Shown here: positions 9,169-17,145 of the stretch, one piece after another
Position numbering within the stretch: position 1 is the stretch's first letter
Layout of the letters: each line of letters opens with the position of its first letter
From: an uncultured Bacteroides sp.
GTDB lineage: Bacteria; Bacteroidota; Bacteroidia; Bacteroidales; Bacteroidaceae
Assembly: GCA_944319875.1 (NCBI GenBank)
Contig: CALUFR010000045.1
Coordinates: 1-33,758, forward strand
Length of the DNA stretch: 33,758 bases
Reading direction: 5' to 3'
The notes under the pieces: generated by a model
Databases searched by the model: none
What the model was told of the DNA's origin: nothing
What the model saw: the letters and a program-made list of their open reading frames with translations, nothing else
Made by a program: the position numbers and the translations under genes

Positions 9169-9181
9169 AAACGGCGTTTTT
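9163..9181 (+). terminator. Possible weak terminator after the signalling operon
   Basis: CCGT-GAAA-ACGG forms a four-base-pair hairpin overlapping the stop codon of the AbgT-like gene and is followed by CGTTTTTC. The stem is short, so the call is tentative. Confidence 0.35.
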
Positions 9182-9204
9182 CCCGAAGTTTTGTGCCCCA
9201 ATCC

Positions 9205-9235
9205 TTTGCAGTTTCGACAAAAAGAACTAATTTTG
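9205..9235 (+). promoter_or_regulatory. Bacteroides-type promoter for tRNA-Arg
   Basis: TTTG at 9205-9208, exactly 19 bases, then TAATTTTG at 9228-9235. This is a full match to the Bacteroides housekeeping promoter pattern, ending 16 bases before the mature tRNA. Confidence 0.8.
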
Positions 9236-9251
9236 CACCGCAATTAAGGCT

Positions 9252-9325
<74 letters not shown>

Positions 9326-9327
9326 CA

Positions 9328-9370
9328 AAAGGCGGACAGCATCACTATGTGATGTGTGTCCGCCTTTATA
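9328..9370 (+). terminator. Terminator of tRNA-Arg
   Basis: AAAGGCGGAC (9328-9337) pairs perfectly with GTCCGCCTTT (9358-9367), and the inner ATCAC/GTGAT extends the hairpin. The A/T ends make it work in both directions. No protein-coding gene lies between the tRNA and 9495. Confidence 0.85.
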
Positions 9371-9437
9371 TTGCAAAGTCATGCAGCTGACCCTATTTCA
9401 TATAAGAATTGTTACAAACACAGAGGATATGTCTATC

Positions 9438-9465
9438 TTGCTTCGTCTTGTGCGTTGTATTTTTG
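9438..9465 (+). promoter_or_regulatory. Likely promoter of the monooxygenase-like lipoprotein gene
   Basis: TATTTTTG at 9458-9465 fits the TAnnTTTG -7 element. CTTG at 9437-9440 is an imperfect -33 at slightly short spacing (17 bases). The start codon lies about 30 bases downstream. Confidence 0.5.
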
Positions 9466-9494
9466 CAAACATGAAATAATAAAAGGAAGAAAAT

Positions 9495-9929
9495 ATGAAT
9501 ATGACACGAAATCTATTAGCCGCATGGCTCCTGTTCGGATTACTGTCTTGCGGCGGGACGGAAAAGCACAAACAGCCGGGCATGTGCGCCAAGCAACCAA
9601 TGGCTGCCGACGGCATCGTGCGCCTGTCGAAAATCGAAGTCTATCCGCAGTACCTCGACGAGTATATGAAATACGCAACGGAAGTGGGCGAAATCTCCCT
9701 GCGCACCGAACCGGGTGTGCTGACCATGTATGCCGTTGCCGAAAAGGATAATCCCTGCCAAATAACCATCCTTGAAACATACGTAAGCAAAGAAGCGTAT
9801 GACAAGCACATCGCTTCCGCACATTTCCAGCGATACAAGCAGGGGACGCTGCACATGGTCAAGTCGTTGGAACTGACAGACCAGACACCGCTCAACCCCG
9901 CCAACAAAATCAGCAATTTTATGGAGTGA
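9495..9929 (+). CDS. ABM-domain (antibiotic biosynthesis monooxygenase-like) lipoprotein
   Basis: A 144-residue predicted lipoprotein with signal MNMTRNLLAAWLLFGLLSCGG (lipobox LLSC, Cys near 19). It is followed by a single ABM-type dimeric alpha/beta-barrel domain, residues about 40-130: RLSKIEVYPQYLDEYMKYA, EPGVLTMYAVAEKDNP, ITILETYVSKEAYDKHI and FQRYKQGT. Such proteins are often annotated as putative quinol monooxygenases, but the real substrate is usually unknown. An RBS-like AAAGGAAG precedes the start. The 3' end overlaps the convergent AraC-family gene by 11 bases, and that regulator could control it; this is inference from position only. Confidence 0.85.
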   Translation: MNMTRNLLAAWLLFGLLSCGGTEKHKQPGMCAKQPMAADGIVRLSKIEVYPQYLDEYMKYATEVGEISLRTEPGVLTMYAVAEKDNPCQITILETYVSKEAYDKHIASAHFQRYKQGTLHMVKSLELTDQTPLNPANKISNFME

Positions 9930-10833
9930 TATGATTGGAATGCAACCGCTGGCAATATTCTGACGGGGTGACGCCTGTTTGCTTCTTGAACATCCGGCTG
10001 AAGTGCTGGGAATACTCGAAGCCCAGTTCGTAGGCCACTTGCGCGATGGGCGTTCCTCCGGCAAGCGCGTTCTTGGCCAGGCGGATGACATACTTCCGGA
10101 TATGGTTGCTGGCGGTGTCGCCCGTCATCTTCTTGAACATGTCGCCGAAGTAGTTGGGCGACATGCAGAGCTTGTCGGCGCAATATTGCACGGTGGGAAG
10201 GCCGAGGGTCAGTTGCAGTTTCTCTTCGTAGTAGCTCTGCAACAGGGCGTTAAAGCGGGCGAGGATGTCGGAGTTCTCCAGCTTGCGGGTGATGAACTGG
10301 CGGTTGTAGAAACGCTGGCAGAAGTTCAGCACCAGCTCGATGTAGCTGACGATGATGGCATCCTGCAACTCATCGTGCTTCTTTCCCAGTTCCTCGCGCA
10401 TCTGGCGCATCAGCGAGGCCAGGATGTCGTGCTCCTCGTCGGTCATGTGGAGGGCTTCATTGACACGGTAGTCGAAGAAAGAGTAAGTCCGGATGGACTT
10501 CTCCAGCGGAGTGCCGTGCAGCAGGTCGGGATGGAACAGCAATGCCCATCCCGTCAGCATCACCTCCTCGCCGTCGTCCTCCTTGCCGCCCACCTGTCCG
10601 GGAGCCACGCAGATGACCGTCCCTTTCTTGTAGTCGTACTTGCCGCAGCCGTAGGCCAGGTCTATCTCCGCCTCGTCGTGGAAAAAGATGCCGTACACGC
10701 TGTAATTGTTCAGGCTGGAACGCACGGGCGAGGCCTCCGCATAGTCGATGACGCAAACCAACGGATGCTGTGTCGCGCATCCCAGATAGCGGCTGTAGTC
10801 GCCCACGTTCTTTACTTTCAAAATCTTCGCCAT
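9919..10833 (-). CDS. AraC-family transcriptional regulator
   Basis: A 304-residue cytoplasmic DNA-binding protein. The last ~95 residues form the double helix-turn-helix typical of AraC/XylS: TVQYCADKLCMSPNYFGDMF for the first and PIAQVAYELGFEYSQHFSRM for the second, then FKKQTGVTPSEYCQRL. The N-terminal ~200 residues show no obvious ligand domain beyond a cupin-like pattern. A TATTTTTG -7 element is on the minus strand at 10860-10867, 26 bases upstream of the start. The gene is convergent with the ABM lipoprotein gene and divergent from the acetyltransferase, with the dyad array (10987-11163) between the two divergent promoters. It is the obvious candidate to bind that array, but this is untested. 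Confidence 0.93.
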   Translation of the reverse strand: MAKILKVKNVGDYSRYLGCATQHPLVCVIDYAEASPVRSSLNNYSVYGIFFHDEAEIDLAYGCGKYDYKKGTVICVAPGQVGGKEDDGEEVMLTGWALLFHPDLLHGTPLEKSIRTYSFFDYRVNEALHMTDEEHDILASLMRQMREELGKKHDELQDAIIVSYIELVLNFCQRFYNRQFITRKLENSDILARFNALLQSYYEEKLQLTLGLPTVQYCADKLCMSPNYFGDMFKKMTGDTASNHIRKYVIRLAKNALAGGTPIAQVAYELGFEYSQHFSRMFKKQTGVTPSEYCQRLHSNHITP

Positions 10834-10986
10834 GTCCTTTCTGTCGTTTTGTTTCTATGCAAAAATAGCAAAAACCGTTGGAACAGCCAGCTGTCGCTTC
10901 TTAAAATCAGTAAATCTTTCACACCGGAAAAGAACGAGATGGAAATTTTGGCGGAAGGTAGGAGCGGAGTCCGTCCGCAAGGGATG

Positions 10987-11163
10987 TTTCAGGTTTCTTT
11001 CAGGAACGGCCTGAATACTTTTCAGGCCCTGTCTGAATGTCTTTCAGGTACTGTCTGAAAGTCTTTCAGGTACTATCCTGAAAGGTATTCAGGTAGTATT
11101 CTGAAAGGTATTCAGGTAGTATCCTGAAAAGTATTCAGAAGGCTTCTGAAAAACACCTGAAAA
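10987..11163. repeat. Array of alternating TTTCAGG / CTGAAA dyads, period 22-23 bp
   Basis: The 427-base gap between the AraC regulator and the acetyltransferase holds seven full units plus partial ends. TTTCAG or ATTCAG starts units at 10998, 11020, 11042, 11064, 11087, 11110 and 11133, with a partial unit at 10987. CTGAA follows in each unit at 11011, 11033, 11055, 11078, 11101, 11125 and 11146, and a final CTGAAA is at 11157. Each unit can form a hairpin (for example CTTTCAG ... CTGAAAG around 11041-11061), and neighbouring units can pair in the other phase. It lies upstream of both divergent promoters, as expected for an operator region. The rest of the gap (10834-10986 and 11164-11260) shows only promoter elements. 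Confidence 0.9.
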
Positions 11164-11201
11164 GTATGGTGCCGTAATCAGATACTTTTTCTTTATAGGT
11201 C

Positions 11202-11232
11202 TTGCCTCATTTTCCGGTTTTCGTTATCTTCG
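11202..11232 (+). promoter_or_regulatory. Likely promoter of the sugar acetyltransferase gene
   Basis: TTG at 11202-11204 and TATCTTCG at 11225-11232 (one mismatch to TAnnTTTG), separated by 20 bases and 28 bases before the start codon. It sits about 40 bases downstream of the dyad array. Confidence 0.55.
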
Positions 11233-11260
11233 CAAAGCAAAAATATAACATTAGAAGACA

Positions 11261-11848
11261 ATGGAAAACGAAAAAATGAAGGCTAAGGCAGGCAAGCTGT
11301 ATGATGCCAATTATGATGCGGAATTGCTCGGCGAACGGGAAGCGTGTGCGGACAAGACCTTTGAGTTGAACCGGCTTCGTCCGTCCCGTACAGCCGAACG
11401 GGAGGCTTTAATCCGCAGCCTGTTCGGAAAGACCAAAGGGAATTTTACGATCATATCTCCTTTTTATTGCGACTATGGCTACAACATCGAAATCGGAGAA
11501 AATTTCTTTGCCAACATGAACTGCGTCATCCTGGACGAGGCTAAGGTGTCGTTTGGCGACAACGTGTTCATCGCCCCTAATTGCGGCTTTTATACAGCCG
11601 GACATCCGTTGGATGCGGAAAGGCGGAACAAGGGGTTGGAGTACGCTTATCCCATTACGGTGGGCGACAACGTGTGGATTGGAGCCAACGTAAGCGTATT
11701 GCCGGGAGTAAGCATAGGGGATAATTCGGTAATCGGTGCCGGAAGTGTGGTCACCCGCTCTATCCCGGCTAATGTGTTGGCGGCGGGAAACCCGTGCCGG
11801 GTAATCCGTGAGATCACGGAGGAAGACAAGAAAAGATATGCGGAATGA
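11261..11848 (+). CDS. maa: Maltose/galactoside O-acetyltransferase family (hexapeptide repeat)
   Basis: Transfers acetyl from acetyl-CoA to sugar hydroxyls in the cytoplasm. The N-terminus (MKAKAGKLYDANYDAELLGER) is the Maa/LacA/NodL helical cap. Left-handed beta-helix hexapeptide repeats run from about 65 to 185 (NIEIGENFFANMNCVILD; PITVGDNVWIGANVSVLPGVSIGDNSVIGAGSVV). The catalytic histidine is His115 in FYTAGHPLD. Length 195 is normal. The physiological acceptor cannot be told from sequence; LacA-like is equally possible. The upstream dyad array suggests regulated expression. The gene ends 14 bases from a convergent gene, with a 7-bp inverted repeat (GGAATGA/TCATTCC) spanning both stop codons. 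Confidence 0.88.
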   Translation: MENEKMKAKAGKLYDANYDAELLGEREACADKTFELNRLRPSRTAEREALIRSLFGKTKGNFTIISPFYCDYGYNIEIGENFFANMNCVILDEAKVSFGDNVFIAPNCGFYTAGHPLDAERRNKGLEYAYPITVGDNVWIGANVSVLPGVSIGDNSVIGAGSVVTRSIPANVLAAGNPCRVIREITEEDKKRYAE

Positions 11849-11862
11849 TTTGAAGCGGTCGT

Positions 11863-12306
11863 TCATTCCAACAGCTTCTTGAGGAATTCATCCAGTTCCT
11901 CATCCAGTCCTTTCAGCAATTCGTCGTTGAGCATAAGGGTGTCATCATCCATCAGCAACAATTCGGCAAGTGTTTCCTTTTCTTCATCGACCAATACGAA
12001 GGAGAAGGGTTTCATGATGTTCATCTTGTCAAAGTCGCCCGCATTCTTCATGTCGTTCAATAGCTCGGAGAGAAGATGTTCTATCTCTCCATTGAAGTTG
12101 TTGCCGTCATAGGAACTCCACTCTTCGACGATGGTGTTGGTCAGCACTTCATCGTCATCGTTGTAGATGGACAGTTCGCCGGTATTGGGATTGACTTGTA
12201 AATGGATGTCTGTCACGACAGGCTGTTCGCAAGTGCAGTTGTATCTGCTTGCGGCTTCTTTTATGGCATTTTCCAACAAGGAGAGAGAAGTTTGGCTCAG
12301 TTTCAT
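11863..12306 (-). CDS. Small acidic hypothetical protein
   Basis: I do not recognise the family. The 147-residue product is strongly acidic and has no signal peptide or membrane segment, so it is probably cytoplasmic. It has a helical N-terminus (SLLENAIKEAASRYNC), a central part rich in beta-strand and Asn/Asp, and a C-terminal half of Leu/Glu/Asp-rich helices (ETLAELLLMDDDTLML, LLKGLDEELDEFLKKL). A TACCTTTG -7 element on the minus strand at 12333-12340 supports a monocistronic gene. Its codon use resembles the neighbours. Confidence 0.78.
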   Translation of the reverse strand: MKLSQTSLSLLENAIKEAASRYNCTCEQPVVTDIHLQVNPNTGELSIYNDDDEVLTNTIVEEWSSYDGNNFNGEIEHLLSELLNDMKNAGDFDKMNIMKPFSFVLVDEEKETLAELLLMDDDTLMLNDELLKGLDEELDEFLKKLLE

Positions 12307-12371
12307 AATGGCTTGTCTTTTGTTACGTTCTCCAAAGGTAGAAAAAAAATGATTATCCTTGCAGGTTTTTA

Positions 12372-13475
12372 CTAAAAATCATCCTTATTTCTTCTCATTT
12401 GGGCATTCAAGAGCGTTAGTCCGTTGTTGCGCTCCTGTAATTCGCTCACATAAGCACTTGTCAAGAGGTAATGGGGAATGTCACTCGCCTGTGGGAGAGT
12501 TGTCCTTTTTTGGTCCATTTCGTCTACCTCCCATGCTATCTTTTGTGCTTTGAGCGCCCATTCGTAAGCGGTGTTTATGCTGTCCTGCATTTCGTAGCCC
12601 AAGGCGATGTTATAGGCGGCGCTCATTTTCTTTTTGCCTTTTTTCTGTTCATATTCCATTTGCCATAGGCGTATCGCTTCCGGCCAGTTGTTTTCTTTGA
12701 CGTAAATGGCCGCGTCGCGCATATTGACGCTGCCTCCCGTGAAGAGATAGCGTTTGGCTGTCTGCCAATGGGGAAGCAGGTACTTGACGGGGACTGTACC
12801 GGCAAATTCGGAGGCTTGTTTCAGCATGTCTTTTTCGGAAATCAGTTCGTTGAAGATTTGGGTGTCGCTGCCGCTGTAGGCATCCCAGAAGATGCTGTCG
12901 GTGCAATTGACCGTTACCATCGGTATCTTGCGGTTGGGCAGATAAACCCTGACAGTCGGGGCTACGTTGACATCCACGGTCCCGTAGAATACGTTCCATT
13001 CCGGCAGATAGCTTACTTTGCGTAAAGAGCGGAACTGGACATTTTCCAGCGCGATGAGGAAATCGACGCCTAAGTCCCGCGTCAGCCGGTTCACTTCCTC
13101 GCCGGACAGGGTCGCTTCTCTGGGAGTGGTGTCCTTACTCCTGAGGGCGGAATCGCAAATGACAACCAGGTCGAAGTAGTTTTCGTTGGCGACAGCCTCG
13201 GCCAGTGTCTCGGTCACGATGCGCGGGTCGCCGTTGTAGTAGTCTGTGCGGCGTGCTATTTCCGTTTCATTTTTCTTGGGTTCCTTCGAGCTTGTGATGA
13301 GTTTATTGTCCGGTGTGTCCGGCATATTATTCACGATGCCCACCCGTTTCAAGTTTTCGGGGAAGCTGACCTCGGCCGGAAGCATATAGTCAATGGACAG
13401 TTGTTCAATAGTCTGGCAGGCATTCAGACACAGAAAGCCAATCGTTGCCATGCAATAGAGTAGATTCTTTTTCAT
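12372..13475 (-). CDS. DUF6340-like lipoprotein with TPR-like C-terminus
   Basis: The predicted start is the ATG giving MKKNLLYCMATIGFLCLNAC, a clean lipoprotein signal with Cys near residue 20; the longer frame to 13508 adds an unlikely leader. The body reads VGIVNNMPDTPDN, then ETLAEAVANENYFDLVVICDSALRS and LGVDFLIALENVQF. This is the layout of Bacteroidota lipoproteins annotated as DUF6340, whose function is unknown. The last ~120 residues contain TPR-like helices (YVKENNWPEAIRLWQMEYEQ; AAYNIALGYEMQDSINTAYEWALKAQ). A TAATTTTG -7 element is at 13506-13513 (minus strand). It follows secA on the same strand but is separated from it by a strong terminator. Confidence 0.82.
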   Translation of the reverse strand: MKKNLLYCMATIGFLCLNACQTIEQLSIDYMLPAEVSFPENLKRVGIVNNMPDTPDNKLITSSKEPKKNETEIARRTDYYNGDPRIVTETLAEAVANENYFDLVVICDSALRSKDTTPREATLSGEEVNRLTRDLGVDFLIALENVQFRSLRKVSYLPEWNVFYGTVDVNVAPTVRVYLPNRKIPMVTVNCTDSIFWDAYSGSDTQIFNELISEKDMLKQASEFAGTVPVKYLLPHWQTAKRYLFTGGSVNMRDAAIYVKENNWPEAIRLWQMEYEQKKGKKKMSAAYNIALGYEMQDSINTAYEWALKAQKIAWEVDEMDQKRTTLPQASDIPHYLLTSAYVSELQERNNGLTLLNAQMRRNKDDF

Positions 13476-13532
13476 CAGGATGCTCCTTTCTCTGTTAACG
13501 GGTAGCAAAATTAATCTTTTGGAGGATAAAAG

Positions 13533-13570
13533 AAAAGCCTTGAACGTTTTTTTAACCGTTCAAGGCTTTT
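13533..13570 (-). terminator. Terminator downstream of secA
   Basis: AAAAGCCTTGAACG (13533-13546) pairs perfectly with CGTTCAAGGCTTTT (13557-13570) around a 10-base A/T-rich loop. In the minus direction it is followed by TCTTTTATCC. It separates secA from the DUF6340-like gene. Confidence 0.85.
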
Positions 13571-13624
13571 GTTAAGCGGGCGTAACAAGTTTGGGATGCC
13601 GCTCTTGTTACCTTTTCGTTACTC

Positions 13625-16600
13625 TCAGAGATTTCTGCCGTGGCAGTTCTTGTATTTTTTACCGCTTCCGCAGGGGCAGGGATCGTTGCGTCCTACAGTC
13701 TTTTCAACCCGGATGGGTTCGCGCTTAGGCTGTTCGCGGGTGTCTCTTGCCGCAGCAGCCTGCTGGTTCGGATCATTCAGGTCTACCTTCTGTTCGCGGT
13801 ATTTGCTCATGTCCTGACGCCGTTCGGGCGCAGCCTGACGAATTTCCACGCCGCGCTGCAAGGCTTGCTGATTTTCGGCGGGCGCTTCCTGTACCGGTAT
13901 CTGTCCGCGCATCAGGATGGAGACGGTCTGGTTGTTGATTTTGTCCACCATGGCGTCGAACAGGTTGACGGACTCAAGCTTGTAAATCAGCAACGGGTCT
14001 TTCTGTTCGTAGCTGGCGTTCTGTACGGAGTGTTTCAGGTCGTCCAGCTCGCGCAGGTTCTCTTTCCAGGCTTCATCGATGACGTGCAGCAGGATGCTCT
14101 TCTCGAACGACTTCACTACTTCCTTGCACTCGCTTTCGTAGGCGGCTTTCAGGTTGCAGGAGATGTTGTACATACGCTTGCCGTCGGTGATGGGGATGAG
14201 AATATTCTCGTACATGTGTCCTTGATTTTCATACACCTGTTTGATGACAGGGTAGGCAATCTGCGCCATGCGTTCAGTCTTGCGCTTGAAGAGTTCCATG
14301 GCAGCGTCGAAAGCGCGGTCGGCCAGTTTTTCTTTCTTCTCGTTCTTGAATTCTTCTTCACTGAACGGAGCTTCCAAGGCCAGCGTTTGGAGCATGTCCA
14401 TCCGGCAGTTTTCGTAATCGGGCGCTTCGACGGCGTTGACGCAACGGTCCCAGATCATGTTGACGATGTCCATGCCGATGCGTTCGCCCATCAAGGCGTG
14501 GCGTCGCTTGGTGTAGACCACGGTACGCTGCTTGTTCATCACGTCATCATATTCCAGCAGACGCTTGCGGATGCCGAAGTTGTTTTCTTCCACTTTCTTC
14601 TGGGCGCGCTCGATGGACTTGGAAATCATGCTGTGCTCAATCATCTCGCCTTCCTTGAAGCCCAGCTTGTCCATCACGCCGGCTATGCGGTCGGACGAGA
14701 ACAGACGCATCAGGTCATCTTCCAGTGAAACGAAGAATATGGATGAACCCGGGTCGCCCTGACGTCCGGCACGTCCGCGAAGCTGACGGTCTACGCGGCG
14801 GGATTCGTGGCGCTCCGTACCGATGATGGCCAGACCACCGGCGGCCTTCACTTCCGGGCTCAGCTTGATGTCGGTACCACGGCCGGCCATGTTGGTGGCG
14901 ATGGTCACCGTGCTGCTCTGACCGGCTTGGGCCACGATGTCGGCTTCTTTCTGATGCAACTTGGCGTTCAATACGTTGTGAGGTATCTTGCGCATGGTCA
15001 GCATCTTGCTCAGCATTTCCGAGATTTCTACCGATGTTGTACCTACCAGCACCGGGCGTCCGGCCTGTACCATGGCTTCGATTTCTTCAATGACCGCTTT
15101 GTATTTCTCGCGTTTGGTTTTGTAGACGCGGTCGTTCATGTCCTTGCGGGCAATGGGGCGGTTGGTCGGGATGACTACGACATCCAGCTTGTAGATGTCC
15201 CAGAACTCACCGGCTTCCGTTTCAGCCGTACCGGTCATACCGGCCAGTTTGTGGTACATGCGGAAGTAGTTCTGCAGGGTGATGGTGGCGAAGGTCTGCG
15301 TGGCGGCTTCCACCTTCACGCCTTCCTTGGCTTCGATGGCCTGGTGCAGACCGTCGGAGTAGCGGCGGCCTTCCATGATACGGCCCGTCTGCTCGTCCAC
15401 GATCTTCACCTGTCCGTCAATGACTACGTATTCATCGTCCTTCTCGAACATGGTGTAGGCCTTAAGCAGCTGGTTGATGGTGTGTACGCGTTCCGACTTG
15501 ATGGCATAATTGGTGAGCAGGGCGTCCTTCTTGGCCAGGCGTTCTTCTTCCGTCAGGTCCTTTTCATTCTCCAGTTCGGAAAGCTCGGCGGTAATGTCGG
15601 GCAGTACGAAGAGGGTGGGGTCGGCCGAATTGCCGCTGATGAGGTCCACGCCCTTATCGGTCAGATCCACACTGTTCAGTTTCTCGTCGATGACAAAATA
15701 GAGCGGGTCGGTCACTTCGTGCATGCGCTTGTTGTTCTGCTCCATGTAGATTTCCTCGGTCTTCAGCATGCCGGCCTTGATGCCCTGTTCGCTCAGGAAC
15801 TTGATGAGCGGTTTGTTCTTGGGCAGAGCCTTGTGGCTGCGGTAGAGGGAGAGGAAACCTTCTTCCTGTTCTTTCTTGTCGCTGGAGGCGATGAGGCGCT
15901 TGGCGTCGGCCAGGTATTGAGTAGCCAGTCGTTTCTGTGCTTCCACCAGTTTCTCAACCAGCGGACGGAGTTGTTCGAAGAGTTGGTCGTCGCCTTTGGG
16001 CACGGGACCGGAAATGATCAACGGCGTACGGGCATCGTCAATCAGGACGGAGTCCACCTCGTCGACGATGGCATAGTTGTGCTGACGCTGTACCAGGTCT
16101 TTCGGGCTGATGGCCATATTGTCGCGCAGGTAGTCGAAGCCGAATTCATTGTTGGTTCCGAATGTAATGTCGGCCAGGTAGGCGCGGCGGCGGGCGTCGG
16201 AGTTGGGCTGGTGCTTGTCGATGCAATCCACGCTCAAGCCGTGGAACATGTAGAGCGGACCCATCCATTCGGAGTCACGTTTGGACAGGTAGTCATTGAC
16301 CGTCACCACGTGTACACCGTTTCCGGTCAGGGCGTTGAGGAATACGGGGAGGGTTGCCACGAGGGTTTTACCTTCACCGGTTGCCATTTCGGCAATCTTG
16401 CCTTTGTGCAGAACGACGCCACCGAACAGCTGTACATCGTAGTGTACCATGTTCCAGGTGATTTCGTTTCCGCCTGCCATCCAATGGTTCTTGTAGATAG
16501 CCTTGTCGCCTTCAATGCGGACAAAGTCCTTCGTGGCAGCCAACTGACGGTCGAAATCATTGGCTGTAACCACGATTTCCTCATTTTCCGTGAAGCGTCT

Positions 16601-16954
16601 TGCCGTAGACTTGACGATGGCAAAGGCCACGGGCAGCACTTCATCGAGCGCTTTCTCGTAGATTTCCAGTATTTCTTTCTCAATCTTGTCTATCTGGGCA
16701 AAGAGGTCTTCACGCTTTTCCAGTTCTGTGCTTTCTACCGTTCCTTTCAGTTCGTCCACTTTGGCGCGCTGGGTGGCGGCGGAGTTACGGATGTATGCCT
16801 TCAGTTCTTCTGTCTTGGCACGTAAGGCGTCGTTGTCCAGGTTGTCGATTTCGGGATAAGCGGCTTTCACCTTGTCCACCCAGGGTTGTATTTCCTTCAT
16901 GTCTCGGGTGGATTTGTTGCCGAAAATCGAGCTCAAAAATTCATTAAATCCCAT
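13625..16954 (-). CDS. secA: Preprotein translocase ATPase subunit SecA
   Basis: The ATP-driven motor that pushes preproteins through SecYEG. The start chosen is [15 protein letters not shown], the usual Bacteroides SecA N-terminus, giving 1109 residues; the 36-residue in-frame extension upstream lies in an AT-rich leader. Motifs: Walker [32 protein letters not shown] (DEAD-type box), the preprotein cross-linking region, [12 protein letters not shown], and [15 protein letters not shown]. The extreme C-terminus has the zinc-binding [14 protein letters not shown], the SecB/ribosome-binding tail. It is longer than E. coli SecA (901), as in other Bacteroidota, because of insertions in the first half. 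A TACCTTTG -7 element is at 17009-17016 on the minus strand. Confidence 0.98.
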   Translation of the reverse strand: MGFNEFLSSIFGNKSTRDMKEIQPWVDKVKAAYPEIDNLDNDALRAKTEELKAYIRNSAATQRAKVDELKGTVESTELEKREDLFAQIDKIEKEILEIYEKALDEVLPVAFAIVKSTARRFTENEEIVVTANDFDRQLAATKDFVRIEGDKAIYKNHWMAGGNEITWNMVHYDVQLFGGVVLHKGKIAEMATGEGKTLVATLPVFLNALTGNGVHVVTVNDYLSKRDSEWMGPLYMFHGLSVDCIDKHQPNSDARRRAYLADITFGTNNEFGFDYLRDNMAISPKDLVQRQHNYAIVDEVDSVLIDDARTPLIISGPVPKGDDQLFEQLRPLVEKLVEAQKRLATQYLADAKRLIASSDKKEQEEGFLSLYRSHKALPKNKPLIKFLSEQGIKAGMLKTEEIYMEQNNKRMHEVTDPLYFVIDEKLNSVDLTDKGVDLISGNSADPTLFVLPDITAELSELENEKDLTEEERLAKKDALLTNYAIKSERVHTINQLLKAYTMFEKDDEYVVIDGQVKIVDEQTGRIMEGRRYSDGLHQAIEAKEGVKVEAATQTFATITLQNYFRMYHKLAGMTGTAETEAGEFWDIYKLDVVVIPTNRPIARKDMNDRVYKTKREKYKAVIEEIEAMVQAGRPVLVGTTSVEISEMLSKMLTMRKIPHNVLNAKLHQKEADIVAQAGQSSTVTIATNMAGRGTDIKLSPEVKAAGGLAIIGTERHESRRVDRQLRGRAGRQGDPGSSIFFVSLEDDLMRLFSSDRIAGVMDKLGFKEGEMIEHSMISKSIERAQKKVEENNFGIRKRLLEYDDVMNKQRTVVYTKRRHALMGERIGMDIVNMIWDRCVNAVEAPDYENCRMDMLQTLALEAPFSEEEFKNEKKEKLADRAFDAAMELFKRKTERMAQIAYPVIKQVYENQGHMYENILIPITDGKRMYNISCNLKAAYESECKEVVKSFEKSILLHVIDEAWKENLRELDDLKHSVQNASYEQKDPLLIYKLESVNLFDAMVDKINNQTVSILMRGQIPVQEAPAENQQALQRGVEIRQAAPERRQDMSKYREQKVDLNDPNQQAAAARDTREQPKREPIRVEKTVGRNDPCPCGSGKKYKNCHGRNL

Positions 16955-17145
16955 TTTATAATTGTTTTTATTTATTCTTATGTAGTTACTATGATATTTT
17001 TGTGTGCGCAAAGGTAAGAATTTCACTCCACAGAGCACACTGTTCCACAGAGTTTTTTCCAAATAATCCGTTAGAATACAAGAAATAATGATTGTATGCG
17101 GAATAGTTGGGAATATACCTTACTGCATTTGTAAAGGAGAAATGG

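Noticed and set aside
9979-11058. 359-codon plus-strand open frame across the AraC gene
   Set aside because: Opposite a well-supported AraC regulator; the product is low-complexity Val/Leu/His-rich with no domain.
10987-11163. CRISPR array
   Set aside because: The period is 22-23 bp with palindromic half-sites and no unique spacers or cas genes.
14807-16825. 672-codon plus-strand open frame antisense to secA
   Set aside because: It lies wholly opposite the clear SecA coding sequence and has no recognisable motifs; such shadows are common opposite GC-rich genes.
16955-17062. Longer SecA N-terminus
   Set aside because: The 36-residue extension is encoded in the AT-rich leader, overlaps the -7 element and does not resemble SecA.
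17063-17145. Small gene or RNA between the phosphatase-like gene and the secA leader
   Set aside because: Only a weak ATACAA/TTGTAT hairpin is present; no start/RBS combination or conserved structure was seen.
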